Position numbers and translations under genes: made by a program. 64,000 nt of DNA from Breoghania sp. (lineage in GTDB: Bacteria; Pseudomonadota; Alphaproteobacteria; Rhizobiales; Stappiaceae). Below, piece after piece: positions 16,552 to 25,627 of this stretch. Numbering within the stretch: position 1 is the stretch's first letter; each line of letters begins with the position of its first letter. The stretch spans positions 1,860,001 through 1,924,000 of the forward strand of contig NZ_OY771475.1 in assembly GCF_963674635.1 (NCBI RefSeq), given 5' to 3'. Below the pieces are notes generated by a model that was not told the origin of the DNA, did not search any database, and worked only from the letters and a program-made list of their open reading frames with translations.

Positions 16552-17409
16552 TCAGGCGTGGGCGAATTCCCAGTAGAGTTCGCGGGCGCGCTTGGCGATC
16601 GGGCCATGCTCCAGTTCGCGATCCTCGATGCGGTTGGCCGGCATCACCTTTGAGAAGTTGCCGGTGGAGAAGATCTCGTCGGCTTCCAGGAAATCCTCGA
16701 TCCGCAGGTTGCCCTCACGGACTTCATAGCCCGCGCCGCGCAGCAGCTTGATGATGCGCTGACGGGTGATGCCATTGAGGAAGGTGCCATTGGGATACGG
16801 GGTGTAGACCACGCCGTCCTTGGCCATGAAGATGTTGGCGGTTGCCAGCTCCGCCACATTACCCATCATGTCGCGCACAAGCGCATTGTCGAAGCCACGG
16901 TCATGGGCTTCCACATAGGCGCGCGCGTTGTTGGGATAGAGGCAACCGGCCTTGGCATCCACCATCGCGGTTTCCGGCGTGGGACGACGGTAGGGCGAGA
17001 GCGTCACGGAAAAGCTGTCATCCGCCGCAGGCATCGGCGCCGCAAATAAGTTCATGCAGAAGCGGGTGCTTTCCGGATCCGGCGCGATGACGCCCAGACC
17101 GCCCTTTTCCGCCCAATACATCGGCTTGATGTAGACCGCGACGCCCGGCTCGAACTTGGACGCGCCTTCGCGCGCAAGTTCCATCATCTCCCCCACGGCC
17201 ATGGTCGCCTTCATGCCCATGGTCTGCGCGGAGGCATTGGCGCGCGCCATGTGCAGGTCAAGATCCGGAAATACGCCTTCGAACGCCCTTGCCCCGTCAA
17301 ACACGCTCGAACTCATCCACATTGCATGCGTGCTCGGCCCCGCAATCAGGGGATTTCCGTCGTGCCACGCGCCGTCGACCCACGTCCAGGTCTCTGACCA
17401 TTCCGTCAT
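16552..17409 (-). CDS. ilvE: Branched-chain amino acid aminotransferase (fold-type IV)
   Basis: This 285-residue PLP enzyme transfers amino groups to or from leucine, isoleucine and valine in the cytoplasm. The N-terminal part has SSVFDGARAFEG, the family's substrate loop. The catalytic Lys is in DAKAGCLYPNN, and the conserved Glu that contacts the pyridine ring is in NVAELATANIFM. STGNFSKVMP lies near the C-terminus as in other members. The length is a little short but within the rhizobial type. A close aminotransferase such as a D-amino acid or 4-amino-4-deoxychorismate enzyme is less likely. It is a single gene with its own terminator. Confidence 0.85.
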   Translation of the reverse strand: MTEWSETWTWVDGAWHDGNPLIAGPSTHAMWMSSSVFDGARAFEGVFPDLDLHMARANASAQTMGMKATMAVGEMMELAREGASKFEPGVAVYIKPMYWAEKGGLGVIAPDPESTRFCMNLFAAPMPAADDSFSVTLSPYRRPTPETAMVDAKAGCLYPNNARAYVEAHDRGFDNALVRDMMGNVAELATANIFMAKDGVVYTPYPNGTFLNGITRQRIIKLLRGAGYEVREGNLRIEDFLEADEIFSTGNFSKVMPANRIEDRELEHGPIAKRARELYWEFAHA

Positions 17410-17611
17410 GAGTATATCCTTGCTTCCATATTATTCGTCTCAGAACCAGCGAGACGGCCCCGATCAAACGCCCTTGACGCGTGAGGATCAAGGTCTTCGG
17501 GCAATATAGGTTAGAACAGAAAGTTTTCTCCCTCCAACAAGCAGGTTTCTTGTTTTGTTCCGCTTCATTTTTTACAGTGGCGGAACTTTTCCCCAGCCGG
17601 AGCGCGCAACG

Positions 17612-18052
17612 ATGGAACAGCGAATTTCCCTGATCACTCTTGGCGTCGATGACCTTGCCACGGCACGGGCCTTCTTTGAAGCGGGCCTGGGGTGGCACCG
17701 CGCGGCGTTCGAGAGCGAGAAAATCGCCTTCTACCAGTGCGGCTCCATGGCGCTTGCGCTGTTTGGACGGGCGGATCTGGCCGCGGATGCCGGACTGGAC
17801 CTGCCGGAGGGGGCCGATGACGCCGATTTTCAGGCCGTCACGATCGCGTGGAACGGGCGCAGCGAAGCGGAGGTGGACAGCGTTTTCGAAGAGGCTGTCG
17901 CTGCGGGCGCGCAACCGCTGAAATCCCCGCACAGGGTGTTTTGGGGCGGGTATTCCTCTTATGTGCGCATTCCGGGCAGCCCTCACCTTCTGGAGATCGC
18001 CTACAATCCGGGCGTCACGCTGGATCAGGACGGGCGTATCTGCCTGCCGTGA
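17612..18052 (+). CDS. VOC (glyoxalase/bleomycin resistance) family protein
   Basis: This 146-residue protein starts at ATG 17612 (MEQRISLITLGVDDLATARAFF), a typical opening for one vicinal-oxygen-chelate domain; the frame extends further upstream without family resemblance. Two paired beta-alpha-beta-beta-beta units are apparent, the second with WGGYSSYVRIPGSPHLLEIAYNPG, where a Glu and other residues may bind a metal. VOC proteins include isomerases, dioxygenases and antibiotic-binding proteins, and the sequence does not decide which. It precedes the haloacid dehalogenase gene by 95 bases. Confidence 0.82.
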   Translation: MEQRISLITLGVDDLATARAFFEAGLGWHRAAFESEKIAFYQCGSMALALFGRADLAADAGLDLPEGADDADFQAVTIAWNGRSEAEVDSVFEEAVAAGAQPLKSPHRVFWGGYSSYVRIPGSPHLLEIAYNPGVTLDQDGRICLP

Positions 18053-18147
18053 CACACGAAACCTGCAAAGGGACGCCTTGACGGGACCGGCGGCAGACGT
18101 TCTTCTGCGGGGCCTGCTTCCAATGGAGCGCCGCAAGGAGCCGAACC

Positions 18148-18810
18148 ATGTCTCATTCCGCTTATGTCTTCGATGCCTATGGCACGCTTTTCGACGTGCA
18201 TGCGGCGGTGCGCAAGCATGAGGAGGCGGTCGGCCCCGACGCCAATCTGGTGTCGATGATCTGGCGCGCCAAGCAGCTTGAATATTCCTGGACCCGCACC
18301 ATGATGGGGCGCTACCGGGATTTCTGGGAGCTGACGGAACAGGCGCTCGACTACGCGCTTGCCGCGGTGCCCACGGCCGACACCTCCATGCGCGCCGCGC
18401 TTCTGGAGGCCTATCACCGGCTTGATTGTTACGGCGAAGTGCCGGAGGTGCTCAAGCAACTGCGCGACAGCGGCGCGAAGCTCGCCATCCTGTCCAACGG
18501 GACGCCGGAAATGCTGGCGGGCGCGGTTTCGGCTGCCGGTCTCGACGGGGTTCTGGACGAGGTTTTCTCCGTCGATCCCTTGCGCGCCTACAAGACCGAC
18601 GAGCGCGTCTACGAGATGGTGACGAACCATTTCCGCATCTATCCGGAAACGGTGTCGTTCCAGTCGTCCAATCGCTGGGATATTGCGGGCGCGACGAATT
18701 TCGGGTTCCGCACCGTTTGGATCAACCGCACCAACCTGCCGGATGAATATCACGACCTGCCGCCGAACGCGGTTCTGCCAGATCTGACAGGGCTGGCCGC
18801 GCTGGGCTGA
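18148..18810 (+). CDS. L-2-haloacid dehalogenase, type II
   Basis: The protein has 220 residues. The nucleophile Asp9 lies in YVFDAYGTLFDV. The Ser/Asn motif is LSNGTPEML, the Lys is in YKTDERVYE, and the last motif is QSSNRWDIAGATNFGF, with Ser, Asn and Asp that hold the substrate and activate water. These match the (S)-2-haloacid dehalogenases, which hydrolyse chlorinated or brominated 2-haloacids to 2-hydroxyacids. The length is standard. GGAGCCGAACC precedes the ATG. No transporter for haloacids is adjacent, so the physiological substrate is unclear. Confidence 0.88.
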   Translation: MSHSAYVFDAYGTLFDVHAAVRKHEEAVGPDANLVSMIWRAKQLEYSWTRTMMGRYRDFWELTEQALDYALAAVPTADTSMRAALLEAYHRLDCYGEVPEVLKQLRDSGAKLAILSNGTPEMLAGAVSAAGLDGVLDEVFSVDPLRAYKTDERVYEMVTNHFRIYPETVSFQSSNRWDIAGATNFGFRTVWINRTNLPDEYHDLPPNAVLPDLTGLAALG

Positions 18811-18852
18811 TCTTCAAAAGCCCAGTTGTTGCGGACCTGGTGCGCTGACGCC

Positions 18853-19260
18853 TTAGCGGCGCGTGCACTCGGCGGAGGAGACGATGGTCATGGCGGCGCG
18901 CATCTGCTCCAGCCAGTAGCGGCATTCCCCCCTGCTGGGGAAGCAGGCTTCGCGGGCGATGTTGCGCGTCTCGTGCGGCCCGAGGAAAATGCGCCCGCCC
19001 GCAAGCCCGCGCCAATAGCTGCCGGGTGCGTGGCTGCTTGCCACGACGGCGCAGTCATATTCGGTGCCGCTCGGATCGAAAACCCAGCCGGTGCGATGGT
19101 CGTAAAAGGTGGAGGCGCCATAGCAGCCCGCCAGACCAAGCAACACCGCGCCTGCGGCCAGAACCGGCCAGCGGCGCGTGAGCCCGCGGCGAAGGCGTGC
19201 GGCGCGCGTGGCCCCGGCAACCTGCGGATGATCTGCGGTTTCGTGCGCTTGGCTCGACAT
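18853..19260 (-). CDS. Hypothetical membrane or lipoprotein-like protein
   Basis: This 135-residue protein has a basic N-terminus of about 30 residues, then a hydrophobic segment (about 31-47, PVLAAGAVLLGLAGCYG) ending in an LAGC sequence that resembles a lipobox, and a periplasmic domain with cysteines in YDCAVV, EACFPSRGECRYW and SAECTRR. The tail of charged residues before the segment is unusually long for a lipoprotein signal, so an uncleaved anchor is also possible. I do not recognise the family. It is divergent from the CheY-like gene and convergent with the dehalogenase gene. Confidence 0.65.
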   Translation of the reverse strand: MSSQAHETADHPQVAGATRAARLRRGLTRRWPVLAAGAVLLGLAGCYGASTFYDHRTGWVFDPSGTEYDCAVVASSHAPGSYWRGLAGGRIFLGPHETRNIAREACFPSRGECRYWLEQMRAAMTIVSSAECTRR

Positions 19261-19473
19261 GCTCGCTCCCCAATCCAGTGATCCGTCCCGGAGGCCGCGC
19301 TTTCGCAGCGTCCGGCTGTTGCGTGATCAATACCACCATTCGCGCCCGTTGTAGGGCACGCGTGTTTGCTTTCAAAGCACAATCGCCGACAAGGACATCG
19401 GCAGCGTCGTCCCTCACCAGTCTTTAACTTGCTCACATTACGCTACGCGTTATTACTGGGGGGAGCTATTGTC

Positions 19474-20151
19474 ATGGCGACGAACGACCATTCCATCCAA
19501 AGCGTTCTCATTGTTGCACCCGTTGGCAGCTTCACGCAGTTGCTGGAGCAAATGCTGCCCGGGATCGGAACAACCGGCATTACAACGATTGATGATGTGG
19601 AAGCGGCGCATCACTGGCTTCGGAGAAACTCCGTCGACGCCGTTCTCGTCGATGCGGCCCTCGCCAGGGCCGGGGCGGCCACATTCGCCAAGGAAGTGCG
19701 CGCCGACGTCACCTTGGAAAACAGGTGTACGCCGCTTGTCCTGCTCAGCGCGTCGGGGTCTCCCGCGCTCATGCAACAGGCGCTCAAGGCCGGGTTCGAC
19801 ACGGTCCTGCCCAAACCGCTCCAGCGCAGACACCTGAGCGAGGTTTTCTGTCGGCTCAGCACGACGACGCGGGTCTATATTCGCTCGCCGTCGGGCTATT
19901 GCGGACCGGATCGGCGCCGCCCGAACGTTGACCCGGCATCGCAGCCTCGAAAAGATGCCCCGGACCGGCGCGAAAACGGAGGCTTCCAGATCGTGACCGC
20001 GAACGGCCCAATCAAGCTGGACGAGCTTCGCGCCCTTCATCGCGGCCCGCGGGAGAAGGCGAACATGGCCGTGTTGCTGATACGCGGCAACAAGGTCGTG
20101 GACGGATACCGCCTGCACTCAGAACAACTGGCCGAGCGCATGGCTGGTTGA
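19474..20151 (+). CDS. CheY-like receiver-domain protein with C-terminal extension
   Basis: This 225-residue protein starts at ATG 19474 behind GGGGGAGC. Residues about 8-125 form a receiver-like fold with a VDAVLVDAALARAG strand that holds the likely phosphorylated Asp, an LVLLSASGSPALMQ strand and a GFDTVLPKPL segment carrying the conserved Lys. The acidic pair before the active site is weak, so phosphorylation is uncertain. The rest carries the motif GYCGPDRRRP and later APDRRENG, arrangements seen in several alphaproteobacterial receiver proteins but with no known function. There is no DNA-binding or output domain. It is followed by an orphan parA gene 238 bases downstream. Confidence 0.72.
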   Translation: MATNDHSIQSVLIVAPVGSFTQLLEQMLPGIGTTGITTIDDVEAAHHWLRRNSVDAVLVDAALARAGAATFAKEVRADVTLENRCTPLVLLSASGSPALMQQALKAGFDTVLPKPLQRRHLSEVFCRLSTTTRVYIRSPSGYCGPDRRRPNVDPASQPRKDAPDRRENGGFQIVTANGPIKLDELRALHRGPREKANMAVLLIRGNKVVDGYRLHSEQLAERMAG

Positions 20152-20277
20152 GCGGATCATCTTTCCGCCCGCACGCCCCCCCAACCGACGGCCAGAGGCC
20201 AAATGTCTGGCATGCTCCTTGCTGCGCTCCAGCGCGGTTTATTGCCTTGAAGCTTGTTCATTTCGACTTTCGTCGTA

Positions 20278-20309
20278 CGCAAGGTGTGTGCCCCTTTCGT
20301 AACCTTGCG
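20278..20309. promoter_or_regulatory. Inverted repeat upstream of parA
   Basis: CGCAAGGT and ACCTTGCG form a perfect 8-bp dyad with a 16-base spacer, about 80 bases before the parA start. It may be an operator or a hairpin; it does not resemble the parS site. Confidence 0.35.
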
Positions 20310-20389
20310 TTAAATGCAATTTTCGACCGGGCGCGAAGCCGGGATGTATGGGGACCGGCTCCGCCGCTCCGACAGGAGAGACAACCATC

Positions 20390-21046
20390 ATGGCAGGCAG
20401 GATCATCACGATTGCCCAACAAAAGGGCGGTTCCGGCAAGACCACACTCACGGCGCATCTGGCTGTGGCCCTCGCCACCGGGCGCGGCATCAACGTCGCC
20501 GTCCTCGATGTGGACCCGCAAGGGAGCCTGGGGGAATGGCTGGAAGCACGCGAGGCGACGCTCGGCGAGGACAAGACGGGCTTGTTGTTTCGCACCGCCA
20601 GCGGTTGGGGCGCGCGGCGCGAAGCCCGCTCCATGGCGCGCGACTTTGATTATGTGATCGTCGATACGCCGCCAAAATCCGACCGCGAGGCCAGACCGGC
20701 CATCGAGGTTGCCGATCTGGTGGCCATTCCGGTCCAGCCCTCACCGGTCGATGTGTGGGCGAGCGCCCAGACGCTGGACATGGCGGCAGCGGAAAAGGTG
20801 CCCGCGATCATCGTTCTCAACCGGGTGCCCCCACGCGCGGCCCTGACGGAGGAAATGGTGGACGCTCTGGCGAAGCTCTCCCCGATGACGGCCAGCACGC
20901 GGCTCGGCAATCGGGTGGCCTTTGCCTCCTCCATGGGGGACGGGCTGACGGTGACCGAGACCGCCCCCTCCAGCAAGGCGGCAAGCGAAATCGCGGCGTT
21001 GAGCGATGAGGTGAAGAAGCTCCTTCGCAAGAAACAGGCAGCCTGA
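20390..21046 (+). CDS. Orphan ParA-family ATPase
   Basis: This 218-residue protein starts at ATG 20390 with an ACAGGAGAG site upstream. The deviant Walker A (KGGSGKTT, residues 12-19) follows ITIAQQ, the Walker B is DYVIVDTPP, and VLDVDPQGSLGEW is the A' box. The short length and absence of an N-terminal DNA-binding domain fit the small ParA/Soj/MinD group that places chromosomes, plasmids or protein complexes. No parB or parS-like site is nearby, so it is not the chromosomal parAB pair. Similar orphans position chemoreceptor arrays or other cargo, but no such gene is adjacent. Confidence 0.85.
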   Translation: MAGRIITIAQQKGGSGKTTLTAHLAVALATGRGINVAVLDVDPQGSLGEWLEAREATLGEDKTGLLFRTASGWGARREARSMARDFDYVIVDTPPKSDREARPAIEVADLVAIPVQPSPVDVWASAQTLDMAAAEKVPAIIVLNRVPPRAALTEEMVDALAKLSPMTASTRLGNRVAFASSMGDGLTVTETAPSSKAASEIAALSDEVKKLLRKKQAA

Positions 21047-21160
21047 GCGGAGCGCAGCCCCCCGCCAGATCGTTTCACCTCTTGAGGAAAAGGCCCTGTT
21101 CGCCCCTCTGCCAGGGGCAGCGGTATTCTCTCACGCGGTTCCGTCAAATCCTGAGACGTT

Positions 21161-21679
21161 CTAGATCGAGATATCGAGCAGGCTGCCGGGGGCAATTGCG
21201 CCCGCACCGGGGTTTTCGCGGCGCGCGTTCCCGCCATAGGCGGCGCTGTCCACGCCCGCGCCCTCTTGCGCGGATGCACCTGTCACAAGCGATGCGACGC
21301 CACCGTCGCCATCCCGCCCCGCCTGTCTGGCCCGTTCTGCCGTTTGCGGATCGATGACGACAGATGGCCCTTCCCCGCTCCCCCCTGGCGAAACGCCGGA
21401 TGCCCCGCCCTTCTCACCGGACCGCGCCGTATTGGTGCTTTCGCCTGCGGCTTGCACAGGCGCGACGCGGGACGTCGTCTCCACCTGTCGCAAACGGGTT
21501 TCCAGCGTGGAGATCTGCTCCTTGAGCGTCGCCTTGTCGCCCTCACAGGTGGCGCATTGCAGTTCGTTTCGCGTTGAGAGAATTTCCGCCTTGATGCGCG
21601 CAGCTTCCTGCGGGTCCGCGCCTTGCGAGGCAGTCCCGGTCACAGGCGCGGTCAAGGAGGCACTGAGCGGAGCGACCAT
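21161..21679 (-). CDS. Hypothetical protein with a short coiled coil
   Basis: This 172-residue protein has a short helical region (about residues 24-65, EAARIKAEILSTRNELQ, then KEQISTLETRLRQVE) with a coiled-coil character and a CATCEGDK pair of cysteines between helices. The rest is rich in Gly, Ala and Ser and probably disordered, ending in LLDISI. It resembles small proteins of unknown function in the order, some linked to the flagellum by context, but no flagellar gene is here. It is convergent with parA. I cannot assign a function. Confidence 0.55.
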   Translation of the reverse strand: MVAPLSASLTAPVTGTASQGADPQEAARIKAEILSTRNELQCATCEGDKATLKEQISTLETRLRQVETTSRVAPVQAAGESTNTARSGEKGGASGVSPGGSGEGPSVVIDPQTAERARQAGRDGDGGVASLVTGASAQEGAGVDSAAYGGNARRENPGAGAIAPGSLLDISI

Positions 21680-21802
21680 GTTCGATCCATGCGGCCCATG
21701 CCGCTTGTGTCGTCACATCGCCGCAACTATCGACGGAGGGCGATTAACGCACCCCTACCCTTGCGTCACCCGCCCTTCACAAGGCCGTGTGGACAAGGCC
21801 GC

Positions 21803-22147
21803 TCAGGAATGGGCAGAGCGTAGGTCGTCCGGGGCCTCTTCGCGCTCGTGCAGCCCGTAGTCGCGGATGACCGAGGCCACCCGCAACCGGTAATCGGAAA
21901 ACAGGGCGGAACGCCCCTGAAACTGGGCCGCACGATGCCGGACGCTCTGACGCCAACGCGCCAGCGCCTCCTCATCGCGCCAGAACGACAGGGAAAGAAA
22001 CTTGCCGGGTGTCATCAGGCTTTCGAAACGCTCCACCGAAATGAAGCCGTCCACCGTCTCAAGCTCCGCCTTCAATGCGGCGGCCAGCTCGAAATAGCGC
22101 GCACGCCCCTCTTCATGGGGCGTCACCTCGAAAATGACCGCCAGCAT
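21803..22147 (-). CDS. Antibiotic biosynthesis monooxygenase-like (ABM) protein
   Basis: This 114-residue protein starts at ATG 22147 (MLAVIFEVTPHEEGRARYFE); the frame is open further upstream, but that part is not family-like. It contains the ABM dimeric ferredoxin-like fold, with DGFISVERFESL and SLSFWRDEEALARWR, the segment most conserved in the family. ABM proteins are heme-degrading, quinone-forming or of unknown function; no key His or Asn that would decide is clear. It is 37 bases downstream of a small helical protein gene, read in the same direction. Confidence 0.8.
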   Translation of the reverse strand: MLAVIFEVTPHEEGRARYFELAAALKAELETVDGFISVERFESLMTPGKFLSLSFWRDEEALARWRQSVRHRAAQFQGRSALFSDYRLRVASVIRDYGLHEREEAPDDLRSAHS

Positions 22148-22184
22148 CGCTCGCCTCCTGCTCGCCCCGTCCGCCGCAGATGGA

Positions 22185-22565
22185 TCAGACCACCTGCGAC
22201 AGGCCCGGAATGGAACTGATGATGTCTTCCACCAGATCCTCGCCCGCCACTTCCTTGGCGTAGTCGACGACCTCACGGGTCACGGTCTGGACCTCGCCCA
22301 TGGAAAGACCGGCATTGGTCAGTTCGTTGAGCGCACCCATGGCGCCCATGCCGGTCATGCTGGCGAGGCTACCCAGAAATCCGCCCGACTTTTCGCCGCC
22401 ATTATCCAGCAGATCGCGCGCGCCGGGGATCGCATCGATCACCTGCTCCACCTTGTCGGTGGGCCCGTCCTTGTGCAGAAAACGCAGAATGATGCCGACC
22501 GCTTCCTTCGCCGTATCTTCGCTGATGCCGGCCTTGGCGCAGATGCGGTTGATTAGTACGTCCAT
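22185..22565 (-). CDS. Small helical protein, DUF2267/DUF2780-like
   Basis: This 126-residue protein starts at ATG 22565 behind a GGAGG site (MDVLINRICAKAGISEDTAKEAV). The frame is open upstream, but only this start has a ribosome-binding site. It consists of two halves with short helices, around VEQVIDAIPGARDLL and DLVEDIISSIPG, separated by a Gly-rich stretch (GGFLGSLASMTGMGAMGAL) that could contact a membrane. The general plan recalls the DUF2267 or DUF2780 families, which have no known function. It is divergent from the HerA-like ATPase gene. Confidence 0.65.
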   Translation of the reverse strand: MDVLINRICAKAGISEDTAKEAVGIILRFLHKDGPTDKVEQVIDAIPGARDLLDNGGEKSGGFLGSLASMTGMGAMGALNELTNAGLSMGEVQTVTREVVDYAKEVAGEDLVEDIISSIPGLSQVV

Positions 22566-22926
22566 TGGCTCCTCCGAACCTTCCCGTTTGAAATGGTTGC
22601 CGGGATGAGGATCGCCCACATCCGCAAAACCATGTGACATGAGCCTAGCACCGACTGCAACTGCCATAGGGTCAACTTGCCCCGGAGCACGGCGCCACGC
22701 CCCCGGTTGACGTACCGTTTGCTGCAAAATGGCGTCAATCGCCCCCAATTGCGCCGCTGCGGAAAGCGGGCGACGGATTCCGGCGTGCAACCATGCTAAC
22801 GATAATGATCGGATGATTCTGGCGAGGCCGCCCGCTCCGACCCGAACCTTAGTGAAAGGTGGGACGGTGCGAGGGTCGGCTTGCCGCACAGGACAGCAGG
22901 AGACCCGCAGAGTGCATCGAGACGGC

Positions 22927-24489
22927 ATGATCTACCTCGGCTCATCCTTTTCACCCGACACGCAAGAGCCGCGCCCTCAGTATATCGACCTGAAACGCGC
23001 CAACCGTCACGGCCTGATTGCGGGCGCGACCGGCACGGGAAAGACGGTCTCCCTGCAAATCCTCGCGGAAGGGTTTTCCGACGCGGGCGTGCCGGTCTTT
23101 TGCGCCGATATCAAGGGCGACCTGTCCGGCATCGCGGCCAGAGGCGAGGTGAAGGACTTCATCGGCGAACGGGCAGAGAAAATCGGGTTCTCCGAATTCG
23201 ACTATTGCGACTTCCCGACCGTCTTCTGGGATCTCTTCGGCGAGAACGGGCACAGCATCCGCACCACCATCACCGAGATGGGCCCGCTGCTTCTGTCGCG
23301 GCTGATGAACCTCAATCCCACGCAGGAAGGCGTGCTCAACATCGCCTTCGAGCTTGCCGATGATGAAGGTCTGCTGCTTCTCGACATGAAGGACCTGCGC
23401 GCGATCCTGACCGAGATCGGTTCGCGCGCGAAGGAACTCTCGCTTGTCTACGGCAATGTCTCCAAGGCCTCCGTCGGCGCGATCCAGCGCCAGCTTCTGG
23501 TTCTGGAGCGCGAGGGGGGAGAGGCGTTTTTCGGCGAACCGGCCCTCGATATCCGCGACCTGATGCGCACGACCCGCGACGGGCGTGGCGTGATCAATGT
23601 GCTGTCGGCGGCCCGGCTGATGGCCTCGCCCCGGCTCTATGCCACCTTCCTGCTGTGGCTCCTGTCGGAGCTTTTCGAGGAACTGCCGGAAGTCGGAGAT
23701 CCGGACAAGCCGCGGCTGGTCTTCTTTTTCGACGAGGCGCACCTTCTGTTCGATGAAGCACCAAAGGTCTTGATCGAAAAGGTGGAACAGATCGTCCGGC
23801 TCATCCGCTCAAAGGGCGTCGGGGTCTTTTTCGTTACCCAGAACCCGGACGACGTGCCGGAAAGCGTTCTTTCGCAGCTCGGCAACCGGGTCCAGCATGC
23901 GCTGCGCGCCTATACGCCGCGCGAGCGCAAGGCGGTGAGAACGGCGGCGGAGACCTTCCGGCCCAATCCGGAATTCGAAACCGAAGACGTCATCAGCGAG
24001 CTCGGCATCGGCGAGGCGCTGGTGTCCACACTGGGCGGCAAGGGCGTGCCGTCCGTGGTGGAGCGCACCCTGATCCGCCCGCCCTCTTCCCGGCTTGGCC
24101 CGCTGACCCAGGCCGAATTGCGCCAGACCATTCAGGCCAGCCCGATCTTCGGCCTTTATGACCGGACCAGAGACCGGGAGTCGGCCTACGAGATCCTGCA
24201 AAGCAAGGCGCTAGAAAAGTCGATCCAGGAGGAACGGGAGCGCGAGCGCGAAGACGCGGAGCGGGAAAAAGGCAAGCAGCGGCGGCGCACCCGCACCGGC
24301 TTCACCGTGCCGGAATTCGGGCGCGATGATCGCCCACGCACCAGTTCGCGACGCACCACCACGAAGCGTCGCTCGCAACGCCAGACGGTGACCGAAGCGG
24401 CGGTGAAGTCGGTCGTGCGGTCCCTTTCCTCCTCCCTTGGAAGGGCGCTTGCGCGCGGCATACTCGGGTCACTCAAGCGCGGCAGCTGA
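22927..24489 (+). CDS. DUF853/HerA-like ATPase
   Basis: This 520-residue protein starts at ATG 22927 (MIYLGSSFSPDTQEPRPQYIDLKRANRHGL), the typical opening. Walker A is GATGTGKT (residues 33-40), Walker B is VFFFDEAHLLF, and VFFVTQNPDDVPESVLSQLGNRVQHALRAYTPRE holds the sensor and arginine-finger region. The C-terminus is very basic and repeats EREREDAERE, then RRRTRTG. DUF853 proteins are HerA/FtsK-related ATPases of unknown cellular role, usually taken as DNA- or protein-translocating motors, without the NurA nuclease partner seen in archaeal HerA. No nuclease gene is next to it. Confidence 0.88.
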   Translation: MIYLGSSFSPDTQEPRPQYIDLKRANRHGLIAGATGTGKTVSLQILAEGFSDAGVPVFCADIKGDLSGIAARGEVKDFIGERAEKIGFSEFDYCDFPTVFWDLFGENGHSIRTTITEMGPLLLSRLMNLNPTQEGVLNIAFELADDEGLLLLDMKDLRAILTEIGSRAKELSLVYGNVSKASVGAIQRQLLVLEREGGEAFFGEPALDIRDLMRTTRDGRGVINVLSAARLMASPRLYATFLLWLLSELFEELPEVGDPDKPRLVFFFDEAHLLFDEAPKVLIEKVEQIVRLIRSKGVGVFFVTQNPDDVPESVLSQLGNRVQHALRAYTPRERKAVRTAAETFRPNPEFETEDVISELGIGEALVSTLGGKGVPSVVERTLIRPPSSRLGPLTQAELRQTIQASPIFGLYDRTRDRESAYEILQSKALEKSIQEEREREREDAEREKGKQRRRTRTGFTVPEFGRDDRPRTSSRRTTTKRRSQRQTVTEAAVKSVVRSLSSSLGRALARGILGSLKRGS

Positions 24490-24756
24490 CATGCGCGCAG
24501 GACAGAGGGTCAGCCTGCCGCCAAGGTGAGCCGGCAGGCTGCGACCCATTCGCGCGCTTCGATTGTTGGCCTCCATGCCGCCACCTTGCCGCGATAGGTT
24601 GCTCCCGGTGCGGATAGTCTCCGACACCTCAGAAATCCGCGCCGGTCCGCATGCCAATCCAGACCGGCGTTTTTCCCCAACCGAGACATATGCGCGGCGC
24701 CTGGCCCGGCTATCGGTCGTTTGCGCCGCGTCCATTCACGTGTAGAAGCACTGCGC

Positions 24757-25365
24757 ATGACGTATCGCATCCTTTCCCCCCGTTTCGCGGCGCTCGCCGG
24801 CCTCTTCATGGCAAGCAGCCTTCTTGCCGGCTGCGCCGACATGTCCTCCATGGGTGACACGGTCCCCGACACGGCCCTCACACAGCGCACGCTCGTGACC
24901 ATGACGGCCACCAGCGTCGGCCCGCTTGATGGCCAGACGCGTTATTCGACAAAGGCGATCGAGGCCGCCCTGCCCGGCTTCACCACGCAACCCATCCAGA
25001 TGGCGGAAGAAGACCGTACGCTGTGGACGACCGGCGTCTTCCATGACGGGTTTCAGGTGTTGCAGGTGCTGAAGGGAAGCGGTGGCAAGATCGGCGCGAT
25101 CCATGCCGTTTCCGCCAATGTCACCGGCCCCAACGGGGAACGGCTCGGCATGCGCTTCGACCAGGTGGGAACGTCGGTTTCCGATTGTCGCGTGGGCCGT
25201 AATCTGTGGCGTGACATGGCGATCTGCCCTTCGCGCGGCGCGCCGAACGTGAAGCTCGTCTATGCGGTGACACAGTATGACGGGCCCTTCGATGCCCTGC
25301 CGCCGCGCGAGCAACTTGCCAGCGCCCGCATCCAGCGGATCGTGTGGACACCGCCCGCGCAATAA
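24757..25365 (+). CDS. DUF1131-like lipoprotein
   Basis: This 202-residue protein starts at ATG 24757 (a TTG frame upstream is less likely). A signal peptide ends in the lipobox LLAGC, with Cys at about residue 25, so the mature protein is probably a lipoprotein. The mature part has the DUF1131 pattern: a phrase like LDGQTRYSTKAIEAALPGF, a strand block GAIHAVSANVTGPNGERLGMRFDQV, then the two spaced cysteines in SDCRVG and MAICPSRG, and a C-terminal VYAVTQYDG strand. The role is unknown. It stands alone. Confidence 0.72.
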   Translation: MTYRILSPRFAALAGLFMASSLLAGCADMSSMGDTVPDTALTQRTLVTMTATSVGPLDGQTRYSTKAIEAALPGFTTQPIQMAEEDRTLWTTGVFHDGFQVLQVLKGSGGKIGAIHAVSANVTGPNGERLGMRFDQVGTSVSDCRVGRNLWRDMAICPSRGAPNVKLVYAVTQYDGPFDALPPREQLASARIQRIVWTPPAQ

Positions 25366-25627
25366 CGCCCCTGCCCCAAAAGAAAACCGACCCTCCGAGA
25401 GCTTGTCTGTCGGCCGTTCATTCCTTTCTCTACCACGCATCCCCAAAGGGGAGATGCCTGGCCGACAAGTCGAATGAGCCGCAGACGAGCCTCGAAGGAT
25501 CGGCTGTCCGGGTGATGTCCACTTCACCCTGATCGTGATTTACGGCGAGAACACCGCACCGGCGAGGGGGCTCCCGCAAGATCGAGCTCCCTCACCCCGT
25601 TCCGTGTCAGCATATTGACTGCCGGGC

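Noticed and set aside
20348..21046. Chromosomal parAB locus
   Set aside because: No parB, no gidAB neighbours and no parS-like site; ParA is of the short orphan type.
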